Origin: Streptomyces sp. NBC_00433
GTDB lineage: Bacteria; Actinomycetota; Actinomycetes; Streptomycetales; Streptomycetaceae
Direction of reading: 5' to 3'
DNA length: 64,000 nucleotides
Assembly: GCA_036015235.1 (NCBI GenBank)
Contig: CP107926.1
Location: 7,546,001 to 7,610,000 of the forward strand
The position numbers and the translations under genes are program-made. Shown here piece after piece: positions 18,277 through 27,126 of the stretch (within the stretch, counting starts at the first letter, position 1; each line of letters starts with the position of its first letter). Below the pieces are notes generated by a model. The model worked only from the letters and a program-made list of their open reading frames with translations, had not been told where the DNA came from and made no database searches.

Positions 18277-18431
18277 GCGCCCGAGGCAACTTCTTTCCCC
18301 GCCTCGCGCCGGAGCGCCGGGAAGCGCCGGTGGACTACCGGCCGCGATGCCGCACCCCGGCGCGAAAGGCCGCGTGCGCACCCATCGCCCTGCCGTCCAC
18401 CAGCGCCTACCCGCCGCGCGAGGCGGCATGA
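18273..18431 (+). CDS. possible small protein, 52 residues
   Basis: Starts at an ATG eight bases after a perfect AGGAGG. The predicted product is basic (MRARGNFFPRLAPERREAP at its N-terminus), has no membrane segment, and ends PPREAA. I do not recognise a family. Support is the strong ribosome-binding site, the start coinciding with the repeated TCTGCAAATGC element, and its position divergent from the DUF397/XRE pair. A chance open frame in G+C-rich DNA is the alternative. Confidence 0.4.
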   Translation: MRARGNFFPRLAPERREAPVDYRPRCRTPARKAACAPIALPSTSAYPPREAA

Positions 18432-18587
18432 CAGCCCCTACCACATGAGGCTTTGAAGGACCCGGTTCGTCCGTCGAGGCGGGCGCCTGGCCGCCCCGCG
18501 GGAGCCGGCTCCCCGTCAGGGACGGCAGCGGACCGCACCCGGCGTGGGGCACGCTTGAGACACCGCACTCCGAGGAAGGGACGCCCT

Positions 18588-18890
18588 TTGCCCGCCCGCT
18601 CCCACCTCGCGCCGGTCCTCAGCCAACTCAAGCGGGCCTCCGGCATGCCGCTGCGTGCCCTCGCGGCAAGGCTGGGCATAGCGGCCGCGGACGCCGCCGC
18701 GATCCTGTCGGGCGAGCGCTTCCCCGACTGGGGCCTCACCGAGCGCTTCGCGCTGGCCTGCGGCGCCGACCCGCTGGTCCTGCGCAAGGTGTGGGAGGAC
18801 GCCAGGCTCAGGGCCGACCCGCACCACCGCCTCGACCTCCCGGACGCCGATCCCGTACGCCGCCGCCCCGCCGCGGACCGCCCCGCCTGA
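18588..18890 (+). CDS. small helix-turn-helix protein
   Basis: 100 residues from a TTG preceded by GGAAGGGA. The sequence LRALAARLGIAAADAAAILS looks like an XRE-type helix-turn-helix, followed by GERFPDWGLTERFALACG and an acidic/basic tail. No other domain. It resembles the N-terminal DNA-binding part of larger streptomycete regulators and may be a stand-alone repressor. It is 43 bases upstream of a GNAT gene in the same direction, so the two could be co-transcribed. No target can be named. Confidence 0.65.
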   Translation: MPARSHLAPVLSQLKRASGMPLRALAARLGIAAADAAAILSGERFPDWGLTERFALACGADPLVLRKVWEDARLRADPHHRLDLPDADPVRRRPAADRPA

Positions 18891-18933
18891 CGTACCATCC
18901 GGCACGGCGGAGAACGACACGCGGGAGGCCCTG

Positions 18934-19410
18934 ATGGAGATAACGCTGCGCGAGGTGCGGGACGGCGACCTGCCCGTCCTCTACGTCCAGTCGATCGACC
19001 CCGAGGCCATCGCGATGGCGGCCTTCACCGCGAAGGACCCCGCCGACCGCGAGCGCTTCGCGGCCCACTGGGCGCGGATCCGCCAGGACCCGGACATCAT
19101 GGCCCGCACGGTCGTCGGCCCGGCCGGCGAGATCGTCGGCCACGCGGCGGTCTACGGCCCGCGGGGGGAGCGCGAGGTCACCTACTGGATCGGCAGGGAG
19201 TTCTGGGGCCGCGGCGCGGCCACCGCCGCCCTGCGCGGGCTGCTCGCCCTCGAACCCGCGCGCCCCCTGCGCGGGCGCGCGGCAGCGGACAACGCCGCCT
19301 CGATCCGGGTGCTCGAACGGTGCGGCTTCGTGGTGACGGGTCACGATCGGGGCTTCGCGAACGCCAGGAACGAGGAGATCGACGAGGTCGTGCTCCTCCT
19401 GGCCGGATGA
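18934..19410 (+). CDS. GNAT family N-acetyltransferase
   Basis: 158 residues with the full GNAT fold: a first strand EITLREVRDGDLP, a central VGHAAVYG strand, the acetyl-CoA loop REFWGRGAATAAL (R/Q-x-x-G-x-G/A pattern) near 88-100, and the late NAASIRVLERCGF motif. Resembles small-molecule or ribosomal-protein acetyltransferases; the substrate is unknown. The ATG is preceded by GGGAGG. Stands between a small HTH gene and the GH35 promoter region. Confidence 0.88.
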   Translation: MEITLREVRDGDLPVLYVQSIDPEAIAMAAFTAKDPADRERFAAHWARIRQDPDIMARTVVGPAGEIVGHAAVYGPRGEREVTYWIGREFWGRGAATAALRGLLALEPARPLRGRAAADNAASIRVLERCGFVVTGHDRGFANARNEEIDEVVLLLAG

Positions 19411-19753
19411 ATCCGCGCCGCTTGAAAGCGTTCAACCGCCCGATGGGTGCTGGTGCTGCCTGATGGAACGTGTCGGAACCTGATGGGTCGCGGAGCCATC
19501 CGCGATCCGGTCGGGGCCATCCGTATACCGCCGTCTGACCAGGTGTTTCGTTGATCCCTGCAGCTTTTCCCGCCGCTCCGGCCGGCCTTCGCGGCCCGCT
19601 GGGCGAGCGCCCTCGCGTGAGCGATTGTGTGCGAAGTCTTGCGCGCCGAACGCCCCGGGGCTACCTTTCCAGCGCGTTAAGACGATTCAAGCCCGCCCCG
19701 GCGCAGGTGGTGGCGGCGCGCTTCCCACCGCAACCGCTGTCGAAGGGACCCCC
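19411..19753. other. intergenic region upstream of the GH35 gene
   Basis: 343 bases with no credible gene. It contains a LacI-type palindrome close to its start (listed separately) and short A+T-richer patches near 19540 and 19675. I cannot place a promoter with confidence. Confidence 0.5.
19422..19435. promoter_or_regulatory. LacI-family-like operator TTGAAAGCGTTCAA
   Basis: A palindrome with five-base TTGAA/TTCAA arms around AGCG, matching the general TGAAAGCG/TTTCA shape bound by LacI-family sugar repressors. It lies about 320 bases upstream of the GH35 start and just after the GNAT stop. No lacI-type gene is present in the window, so a distant repressor would be needed. Confidence 0.5.
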
Positions 19754-22700
19754 GTGGACATATCCCGCCGCGTCTTCTCCACCCTGACCGGCTCCGCCGC
19801 CGCCGCACTCGCCCTGCCGGCCGCCGCCCACGCGGCGGCGCCCGCGGCCCCCGCCGGGCCCGCGCCCACCCCCGCCGCAGGACACCCCGGGCACGGCCCG
19901 GCGCACACCGTGTCCTTCGACCGCTACGCGCTGGTCATCGACGGGCAGCGGGTGCCGATCTGGTCCGGCGAGGTCCACCCCTTCCGGCTGCCCAGCCCCT
20001 CGCTGTGGCTGGACGTCCTGCACAAGATGAAGGCCAACGGCTACAACGCGGTCAGCATCTACGTGGCCTGGAACTACCACTCCCCGGCCCCCGGCAGCTA
20101 CGACTTCACCGGCGTCCGCGACCTGGACCGCTTCCTCGACCTGGCCGCGGAGGCCGGGCTGTACGTCATCGCCAGACCCGGCCCGTACATCAACGCCGAA
20201 GTGGACGCCGGAGGTTACCCGGGCTGGCTGGCCACCGCCCCCGGCCGGGCCCGCACCAGCGACCCGGCCTACCTCGCGCACGCCGACGAGTGGCTCACCG
20301 CGGTCAACCGGGTCATCGGCCGCCACCTGTACACCAAGGGCGAAGGCACCGTCGTGCTCTACCAGTTGGAGAACGAGTACGCCTCCTTCACCACCAGCTC
20401 CACCGGCACCGACTACATGGCGCACCTCTACGCGAAGGTGCGCGCCGACGGCATCGACGTACCGCTCTTCCACAACGACAAGGGCCGCAACGGCTACTGG
20501 ATCCCCGGCAGCTTCGACACCGGCGGCGAGCAGGGCCGCTACCTCTACGCCTTCGACGGCTACCCCTCGCCGTCGAGCACCCCGCCCGACTGGGGCTACT
20601 TCGGCACCGGCGGCGCCAAGGGCGGCACCACCGCCAGCCCGGAAACCCCCGGCTTCACCGCCGAGTTCGGCGGCGGCTGGTTCGACCCGTGGGGCGGCGC
20701 CGAATTCGGCGGCCTGGGCTATGCCGAATCCCGCAGGACCCGGGACGCGGCCTTCGAGCGGCGCTTCTACCTCACCAACCTCGCCAACGGCATCAAGATC
20801 CACAACGTCTACATGACCTTCGGCGGCACCTCCTGGGGCTGGCTGCCCGCCCCCGTCGTCTACACCTCCTACGACTACGGCGCCGCCATCGACGAGGCGC
20901 GCAACCAGACGTCCAAGCTGCTTCCCATGCGGCAGATCGGCTCCATGCTCGCCGCCTTCCCCGACCTGGCGCACCTGGACCGCGCCGAGGACACCGCGGC
21001 CGCCGGCGGCGCCGTCCGCGTCTACCACCTGGCCGACCCCGACCGCGGCTCGCACCTGTACTTCCTGCGCAACGACAGCAGCCAGGACGCCACCGTCACG
21101 CTGCCGGCGGCCACCGCGGCGGGCACCGTCACCGTGCCCGCCGCGCCCGGCGGGATGCGGGTCGCCGGCAAGGACATGAAGGTCGTCGCCGCCAACCTGT
21201 CGCTGGGCCGCCGCGCCCTGCTCTACACCACCGCCCAGCCGATGTGGCGGGCCGCCGGCGACGACCAGGACATCGCCCTGCTCACCGGCAGGCCGGGCGA
21301 CCCGGTCGAGACGGTCCTGGTCTGCCGCAGCCGCCCCACCGCCACGGTCACCGCGGGCAGCGCCGACGCCGTCTACGACGAGGCTGCGGGCACCCTGCGG
21401 GTCAACGCGGTCCTCGACGGCCTGACCCGCATCCGCGTCCAGGACGGCGGCAGCGCCGTACCGCTGCTGCTCCTGCTCGCCGACGACACCGCGGCCGCCA
21501 CCCTGTGGCCCCGCGACACCCCGGACGGCCCGGTGCTGGTCCGCGGCCCCGCGCTGCTGCGCACCGCCGAGGTCCACGGCGCGAACCTGGACCTGACCGG
21601 CGACACCGCCGCGCCCGCCCCGCTGGAGGTGTGGGCACCGCAGCACGTCAAGCACGTCGGCTGGAACGGCCGGCGCGCGTCCGTGCACACCACCCGGGAC
21701 GGCAGCCTCGCCGCCGACCGCACGCTGGCCGGGCCCGCCGCCGTGCAGCTGCCCGCGCTCACCGGCTGGCGGTATGCCGCGGAAAGCCCCGAGGCCGAGG
21801 CCGGCTTCGACGACCGCCACTGGCGGGTGTGCGACCTGACCGCCTCCCACAGCTCCACCGCCGTGCCCGCCGGGCAGCCCGCCGTCCTGTTCGCCGACGA
21901 CTACGGATTCCACTACGGCGACGTCTGGTACCGCGCCACGGTCGACAGCGCCGCCGACGCGCGGACCCTCGCCCTGACCTACCAGGGCGGCACGCTGGGC
22001 CTGCTCATGGCCTGGTGGGACGGCCGCCCGCTGGGCACCCACCGGCTGCCGGCCCCCACCAAGGCGCAGGACACGGTGGCCAGTTGGACCGGCAGCGCGG
22101 AATTCGCCGTGCCCGCCGACCTGCGCGGCGAAGGGCCGCACACGGTGGCGGTGCTGGTCAGGCCGATGGCCCACGCGGAGGACGGCGGCGCCAACGACGC
22201 CTTCAAGGCCGCCCGCGGCCTGCTCGCCGCCACCCTCGACGGCGCCGCGCCGACCTGGCGCATCCAGGGCGCCACCGGCACCGAGGACCCGGTGCGCGGC
22301 CCGCTCAACACCGGCGGCCTGTACGGCGAACGCGCCGGCTGGCACCTGCCCGGCTTCCCCGACCGGCACTGGTCGCCGGTCGCCCTGCCGCACACCGACT
22401 CCCGGCAGGGCGTGGCCTGGTACCGCACCGACTTCACCCTGCGGATCGACCGCGGCACCGACGCCTCGATCGGCCTGACCCTCACCGACGACCCGGCCCG
22501 CGCCTACCGCGTGCAGATATTCCTCAACGGCTGGAATCTGGGCCAGTACGCCAACGACGTCGGCCCGCAGCACACCTTCGTGCTGCCCAACGGCATCCTG
22601 CGTACCGACGGTTCCAACTCCCTGGCGCTCGCCGTCCTCACCGACGGCACCACCCCGGCCGGCCTGCCGGCGCCCGCCCTGACCCTGCTGGGCGCCGTCG

Positions 22701-22768
22701 CGGGCGGCGTCCCCGTACGGGACGTGCCCGCGCCCGGATACCAGGTGCACGGGCAGCGGGGGATCTGA
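19754..22768 (+). CDS. GH35 beta-galactosidase, Tat-exported
   Basis: 1004 residues from a GTG preceded by GAAGGGA. The N-terminus has a twin-arginine signal (SRRVFS followed by an Ala-rich hydrophobic stretch ending AHA), so export in folded form is expected. The catalytic barrel follows: WSGEVHPFRLPSPSLW, RPGPYINAE, acid/base Glu208 in QLENEY and nucleophile Glu304 in TAEFGGGWF. The C-terminal ~500 residues form beta-sandwich domains, including a carbohydrate-binding type region (WYRATVD, FLNGWNLGQYAND). It should release terminal galactose from polysaccharides outside the cell. No sugar transporter gene adjoins it. An operator-like palindrome upstream suggests sugar-responsive control. Confidence 0.92.
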   Translation: MDISRRVFSTLTGSAAAALALPAAAHAAAPAAPAGPAPTPAAGHPGHGPAHTVSFDRYALVIDGQRVPIWSGEVHPFRLPSPSLWLDVLHKMKANGYNAVSIYVAWNYHSPAPGSYDFTGVRDLDRFLDLAAEAGLYVIARPGPYINAEVDAGGYPGWLATAPGRARTSDPAYLAHADEWLTAVNRVIGRHLYTKGEGTVVLYQLENEYASFTTSSTGTDYMAHLYAKVRADGIDVPLFHNDKGRNGYWIPGSFDTGGEQGRYLYAFDGYPSPSSTPPDWGYFGTGGAKGGTTASPETPGFTAEFGGGWFDPWGGAEFGGLGYAESRRTRDAAFERRFYLTNLANGIKIHNVYMTFGGTSWGWLPAPVVYTSYDYGAAIDEARNQTSKLLPMRQIGSMLAAFPDLAHLDRAEDTAAAGGAVRVYHLADPDRGSHLYFLRNDSSQDATVTLPAATAAGTVTVPAAPGGMRVAGKDMKVVAANLSLGRRALLYTTAQPMWRAAGDDQDIALLTGRPGDPVETVLVCRSRPTATVTAGSADAVYDEAAGTLRVNAVLDGLTRIRVQDGGSAVPLLLLLADDTAAATLWPRDTPDGPVLVRGPALLRTAEVHGANLDLTGDTAAPAPLEVWAPQHVKHVGWNGRRASVHTTRDGSLAADRTLAGPAAVQLPALTGWRYAAESPEAEAGFDDRHWRVCDLTASHSSTAVPAGQPAVLFADDYGFHYGDVWYRATVDSAADARTLALTYQGGTLGLLMAWWDGRPLGTHRLPAPTKAQDTVASWTGSAEFAVPADLRGEGPHTVAVLVRPMAHAEDGGANDAFKAARGLLAATLDGAAPTWRIQGATGTEDPVRGPLNTGGLYGERAGWHLPGFPDRHWSPVALPHTDSRQGVAWYRTDFTLRIDRGTDASIGLTLTDDPARAYRVQIFLNGWNLGQYANDVGPQHTFVLPNGILRTDGSNSLALAVLTDGTTPAGLPAPALTLLGAVAGGVPVRDVPAPGYQVHGQRGI

Positions 22769-22787
22769 GAGCGGCCGCACCAGGAGC

Positions 22788-22822
22788 GGGGGCCCGGCAC
22801 CCGTGGGGGGCGCCGGGCCCCC
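22788..22822. terminator. bidirectional hairpin terminator
   Basis: Perfect 11-base arms GGGGGCCCGGC (22788-22798) and GCCGGGCCCCC (22812-22822) with a 13-base loop, between the convergent GH35 gene and the next gene. No U-tract, as is usual in streptomycetes. Confidence 0.7.
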
Positions 22823-22828
22823 GGCGGG

Positions 22829-23512
22829 TCAGCCGCCGGTGAGGCTCCCGACGAAGGTCAGGCCGCCGTCGGAGGCGAGCAGGCGGCCGGCGGCAAGGCC
22901 CGGTTTGGCCACCACCGCTGAGCGGTCGTCGCTGTCGGTCCACATGTCGGGCGTGACCTGCCAGCCGTGGCCGGCGAGGAAGGCGCCGGCCTTGCCGAGC
23001 AGCGCCTCGTCGGACCCGCGCCCGTCCGGGTCCCAGCCGGCGACCCGGACCCGGTCGCCGTCGAAGTCGTCCCGCGGGTGGACGGCCCCGGGGGCGGCGG
23101 AGCGGATCGCGGCCCGGATGTCGCGGGAGACGCCGAGCTGCCGCCCGGTCGGCCCGGGGCGCTCGGCCGCGGCGGGCCCGGGTTCGCCGTAGTCGGGGAC
23201 GCCGGTGAAGGAGACCACCCCGGTCTGCACCCCGAAGACCCCGCCGCCGACGCGGTCCCGCGCGACGTTCAGGCCCGCGGTCGCGCCGTCCCCCGACCGT
23301 ACGGACCGCCAGCCGTCGGCCCGCACCGCCGCGTCGAGCGCGGCGACGATCTCGGCCGCGGGGCGCCGGTCGTCCTCGTCGTAGGCCGACATCGACACGC
23401 TGTCCTCGCCGAGGACCGGGGCGAGGTCGAGGAAGGCCGCCCCGGGCATGGCCGCGCTGACATATCCCCTGATCCGCTCGGCGAATCGGGCACGGTCCTG
23501 GTCGTCGCTCAC
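22829..23512 (-). CDS. conserved hypothetical protein
   Basis: 227 residues from a GTG after GAAGGAGAG. No transmembrane segment or signal peptide. It appears to contain two related halves: MSAYDEDDRRPAAEIVAALD with ADGWRSVRSGDG, and RDDFDGDRVRVAGWDPDGRG with GHGWQVTPDMW, suggesting an internal duplication of an alpha/beta module. No function recognised. It lies 40 bases downstream of the DUF1023 hydrolase gene on the same strand, which suggests one transcript and perhaps a role with the WXG-like protein as an accessory or immunity-like partner (inference). Confidence 0.65.
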   Translation of the reverse strand: MSDDQDRARFAERIRGYVSAAMPGAAFLDLAPVLGEDSVSMSAYDEDDRRPAAEIVAALDAAVRADGWRSVRSGDGATAGLNVARDRVGGGVFGVQTGVVSFTGVPDYGEPGPAAAERPGPTGRQLGVSRDIRAAIRSAAPGAVHPRDDFDGDRVRVAGWDPDGRGSDEALLGKAGAFLAGHGWQVTPDMWTDSDDRSAVVAKPGLAAGRLLASDGGLTFVGSLTGG

Positions 23513-23552
23513 AGCTCTCCTTCTTCCCCGGTGTCCCTTCATAAGCGCGCGG

Positions 23553-25550
23553 TCAGCCGAACGGGTTCAGGAAGTCCCCGGCGGACCTGACGAGGTCCGC
23601 CCCCCTGCCGGCCGCGGTCCTCCCGGCGTCGGCGACGGCGTCCACCGTGTCGCCCGCGTCCCGCGCGAGCCCCGGCAGGTCGCCCGAGGTGAGGTCCCGC
23701 CACGCGCCGGCGCCGTCGTCCGCGACCCGGCCCGCGTCACGGGCCACCCCGGTCCACAGCTGCCGGACGTCGTTCTGCGACCGGTCGGCCTCCAGCACCT
23801 TCACCACCGGCACCGTCACCGCGAAGGCCGCGCCGCGCGCGGTGAACTCCGCCGTGGCGGCGAGGGACCTGGCCACCGGGTCGGGGACATCCCGTTCCCT
23901 GGCCGCCTGGTAGGCCTGCTTGTACGCCAGGTCCCCGGCCAGGCCGACCAGTTCGTCGCGCAGGTCGTCGGGGGTGACGCGGTCGAGCATGCCGTGGGAG
24001 TTCAGCACCGCGTTGACGGGCTCCAGCGCGGCGGCGTACGAGGTGCGCCCGGCCAGGACGTCCTGCAGGATCGGGTCGAGGTCGGCGCCCATCCGCGCGA
24101 CCACGCCGGGCGGCACCCTCGCGTGCAGGAAGGACACCAGCTCCCGTATCTCCGCGGCGCCGGTCATCTCCTCGTCCAGGGTGGTGTGCGTGAAGGTGAG
24201 GCCCTGGGCGCCGCCGAAGAGGACGCGCTGGAGGTTCGCCAGCGCCTCGGTGTCCTTGTCGTAGTAGTCCGAGTGCGCGGTGGCGCCGCTCGTGGCGAGC
24301 CGGGTGATGTCGGGGAAGTCCGCCGGGTCGCTGCCCAGGCCCTGGGTGTACGACACCAGGTCCTCCGGCGCGCGCATCGCGAAGAAGCGCGTGTCCGGCA
24401 GGTGGAAGTCGGCGGCCGACGTGATGTCCGGGCCGAGGCCGGGGCTGCCCATGAACACGACGGCGCCGACGCGCATGCCGTCCTGAAGTGCCTTGCTGGT
24501 GCACAGGGTTCCGTAGCTGTGCGCGAAGACGTCCGTGGTCGCGTCCGGTCTGAGGTCCACCGATATCCCGGCCGTGAAGTCGGCCAGCGCCCGCCCGCCG
24601 GCCACCGCCTTCGACGGGTCGACGGAGTCGCCGAGCTCGGGTGTGTCGTAGCCGAGCCAGCTGACGACGGCGGTGTCCTGCTGCTCGACGCCGTTCGCCC
24701 CGTCCTGCACCAGGTTGTAGCCGCCCTCGCCGAACCCGTCGAAATTGTCCAGGCGGTTGGTGATGCCGGGAATCCGGAAGGCCACATGCGCGGCGGTCGT
24801 CAGATCGCCGACCACCTCGGCCACCCGGCCGTCCGGATACGGCGCCGCCTCGGGGTCGGCGACGCTGCCGGCCGCGGGGTCGAAGACCAGGAACTGTCGG
24901 GGGACTTCGCGGGTGGCGATCCGCCCGGTCCCCGGGTCGACGAGCTTCTGCTCACGCGGGTTGAGGAAGCCGCGCAGCGTGTCGACACGGGCGCCGGTCC
25001 GCTTGTACGCGGGGTCGTCCGGCCGGAGCGTCCGGAAGTAGGCCGACTCCCTGGCGTATTCCCGCTGGATGCCGATGCGGTTCGCGGCGAAGCGGACGGT
25101 GGGCGGGACACCGTCGAGATTGCCGACGACTCCGGGCTCGGCGTCGGCCAGTTCGGCCTGTCGCAGCGGGGTGAGGGTGCCGAAGAAGTCCTTCACGGCC
25201 TGGGCCCTGACGGCGGGCGGGTCGTCCCCGTGGGCCGCGAGCAGACCGGCCAGGTCCGCTTTGAGCCGGTCGGCATCGGGGGAGCCGGCGGCGAATCCGG
25301 TGGGCAGGCCGAAGGCGGCCAGCGAGGCGAAGGGGTCCGTGCCGGGGTCGCGCAGGCCGCCTGCCTTGGCACGCAGGTCCCGTGCGGTGTCGGTGAGATA
25401 GGACTGGAGCGGCTTGAGGCCCGCGACCTTGTCGGCGGCGGACAGTGCCGCGGCCCGTGCGAGGGCCCGCGGGATGTCGTCCCGGGCTTTGCCCTCACAG
25501 GAATCGGCCAGCCGGTCGAGCATGCCCGGATCCACCGTCACTATCCCCAT
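23553..25550 (-). CDS. DUF1023 alpha/beta hydrolase with WXG-type N-terminal region
   Basis: About 665 residues. The N-terminal ~130 residues are helical, as in secretion-associated substrates. The DUF1023 domain follows: AVVSWLGYDTPELGDS, nucleophile motif AHSYGT, and VVFMGSPGLGPD. A late helical region contains a hydrophobic stretch (RGAAFAVTVPVVKVLE). DUF1023 proteins are typically linked to small WXG100-like proteins and type VII secretion in actinobacteria; such a small gene is divergently placed 75 bases away. Enzyme substrate unknown. Start: the ATG at 25550; an upstream in-frame extension to 25613 would overlap the divergent promoter. Neither has a strong ribosome-binding site. Confidence 0.8.
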   Translation of the reverse strand: MGIVTVDPGMLDRLADSCEGKARDDIPRALARAAALSAADKVAGLKPLQSYLTDTARDLRAKAGGLRDPGTDPFASLAAFGLPTGFAAGSPDADRLKADLAGLLAAHGDDPPAVRAQAVKDFFGTLTPLRQAELADAEPGVVGNLDGVPPTVRFAANRIGIQREYARESAYFRTLRPDDPAYKRTGARVDTLRGFLNPREQKLVDPGTGRIATREVPRQFLVFDPAAGSVADPEAAPYPDGRVAEVVGDLTTAAHVAFRIPGITNRLDNFDGFGEGGYNLVQDGANGVEQQDTAVVSWLGYDTPELGDSVDPSKAVAGGRALADFTAGISVDLRPDATTDVFAHSYGTLCTSKALQDGMRVGAVVFMGSPGLGPDITSAADFHLPDTRFFAMRAPEDLVSYTQGLGSDPADFPDITRLATSGATAHSDYYDKDTEALANLQRVLFGGAQGLTFTHTTLDEEMTGAAEIRELVSFLHARVPPGVVARMGADLDPILQDVLAGRTSYAAALEPVNAVLNSHGMLDRVTPDDLRDELVGLAGDLAYKQAYQAARERDVPDPVARSLAATAEFTARGAAFAVTVPVVKVLEADRSQNDVRQLWTGVARDAGRVADDGAGAWRDLTSGDLPGLARDAGDTVDAVADAGRTAAGRGADLVRSAGDFLNPFG

Positions 25551-25625
25551 GCGGACGTACGGTAGCCATACTGGCGTCCGAGGCACCGGAGTTGGCGTGA
25601 TCGCGCGAGACACGGCGGGAGCGGG

Positions 25626-25895
25626 ATGAGCACCGAGGGCGACAGGCTGCGCACCGAGCAGGCCGGTCTGGCCCGGCTCGCCGCGGACGTACGAAGCCTG
25701 CTCGACGCCACCGCGACGCTCGCCGAGGACCGCGCGGCCGGCGACAGCCGCTGGTCGGGCCCGCAGGCCGACCGGGTCAGGGGCGAACTGTCCGTGTGGA
25801 AGGGCAGGGCGCGCACTGTGGCCGACACCCTGGACACCGAGGCCGCGCAGCGCGGCAAGGACGCGGTGAAGGCCGACAAGGCCCCCGGCGGCTGA
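25626..25895 (+). CDS. small WXG100-like helical protein
   Basis: 89 residues, almost entirely helical, with a WSG motif at 43-45 between two amphipathic helices, the shape and size of WXG100 (ESX/type VII) proteins. The sequence AGDSRWSGPQADRVRGEL is like the helix-turn-helix hairpin of that family. The divergent neighbour is a DUF1023 hydrolase, a known partner type. No secretion ATPase gene is in the window, so export would need a machinery elsewhere. It may instead act as a chaperone for the large protein. Confidence 0.65.
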   Translation: MSTEGDRLRTEQAGLARLAADVRSLLDATATLAEDRAAGDSRWSGPQADRVRGELSVWKGRARTVADTLDTEAAQRGKDAVKADKAPGG

Positions 25896-26129
25896 GTCCC
25901 AGATCGTCGCTGAGCCCGGGTCCCGGCCCGGGGCCGGCAGGCGGAAGCGGCAGGCGGCGCCGTCCCGCCGCTACCGGGGCATCCTGTCGGCAGGAGGGGG
26001 GCCGTCCGTGTCGTGTTGCGGGCGGCCGCCGCGCTTGGTGGAATCGTGACTGGCCGTATGACCACTCTCCGTGTTCAGGGGAGGCCGCACCGCCGTATCG
26101 GGGGCACGGCCACCTACGGAAGGACCGCC

Positions 26130-27086
26130 ATGGCCGGCGACATCACCAACCCCGACTTCGCGGAGCCCGGCATCGGGGTCGCGCCGAAGCACAAGGTCTT
26201 CACCGTCAAGAACGCCGACGGCATCCCCGGCTGGGAGGTCACCCAGGACGCCGTCCAGCTCGTCGCGCTGGCGCCCGGCGCGGGCCCCGCCGGGTCCGGC
26301 GGCGGACAGGCGCTGCGGCTCAAGGGCGAGGACCCCGGGCACGTCGGGGCTGTCAGCCAGACCGTGCCGACCACCCCGGGCCGCAAGACCTCCATCAGCT
26401 GGATGGAGTCGCCCGACCCCGCAGGGCGGCCGGAGGCGAGCGCCGCCGAGCAGGAGTACGCGGTGGTGGTCCGCCCGGTCGAGACGCCCAAGGGTCCGGG
26501 CCTGACGAAGGAGGCCTTCGCGCCCGCCGTGAGCGCGGGGCCCGCCTGGGTCCGCCGCTCGGTCGAATTCACCCCGTCGGGTGCGAACGTGACCGTCGAG
26601 TTCGGCGCCGGCCTCCCCGGCGCGCTGTCCCCGCTGATCACCGGCCTCGCCCTGGCCACCGGCGACGGGCGTACGCGGCCGCCGGTCCTCTTCGGCACGG
26701 TGACCGGCAGCCCGGTGACCGCCGAGCCGGACGAGACGATCCCGCTGACCTTCGCCGTCGGCAACCGCACCGCCGCCCCCGCGTACGGCGCGAAGGCGAC
26801 CGTCGTCTTCCGGCCGCTGCCGCCGCTCGCGCCGGCCACGGGCGGCACCGGCACCCTCACCTTCCCCGGCAGGGAACTCATCGCGGCGGAGCCGCCCGCG
26901 CAGGGCGCCTTCAAGGTGACCGTCCCGCCCGACACCGCGCCGGGTACCTACCAGGCCGTCGCCGACATCTCCTACGACGGCGCCCCGGTCGCCGACGGCA
27001 CGCTGACCTGGCTGATCGAGGTGGTGGCCGCCCGCACCCGCACCGGCACGGACATGGACGAGACCGGGCTGTCGACCTCCCGGTGA
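26130..27086 (+). CDS. DUF642-like galactose-binding protein without signal peptide
   Basis: 318 residues from an ATG after GGAAGGA. The first ~170 residues follow the DUF642 / choice-of-anchor pattern: NPDFAEPG, then GIPGWEVTQDAVQLVAL, GGGQALRLKG, VSQTVPTTPGRK, a beta-sandwich often found on cell-surface proteins. The remaining half looks like a second Ig-like sandwich (GNRTAAPAYGAKATVVF; GTYQAVADISYDG). It starts directly at the domain, with no signal peptide or anchor, so the location is puzzling. No operon partner is obvious. Function unknown. Confidence 0.6.
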   Translation: MAGDITNPDFAEPGIGVAPKHKVFTVKNADGIPGWEVTQDAVQLVALAPGAGPAGSGGGQALRLKGEDPGHVGAVSQTVPTTPGRKTSISWMESPDPAGRPEASAAEQEYAVVVRPVETPKGPGLTKEAFAPAVSAGPAWVRRSVEFTPSGANVTVEFGAGLPGALSPLITGLALATGDGRTRPPVLFGTVTGSPVTAEPDETIPLTFAVGNRTAAPAYGAKATVVFRPLPPLAPATGGTGTLTFPGRELIAAEPPAQGAFKVTVPPDTAPGTYQAVADISYDGAPVADGTLTWLIEVVAARTRTGTDMDETGLSTSR

Positions 27087-27126
27087 CCCCGGCGGGCGGG
27101 CTCGGGCCCAGCGGGCGCGCTCCGGC

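Noticed and set aside
19661..22780. Leftward open frame of over 1000 codons opposite the GH35 gene
   Set aside because: Low-complexity Gly/Val/Arg product; the plus strand carries the Tat signal and GH35 catalytic residues.
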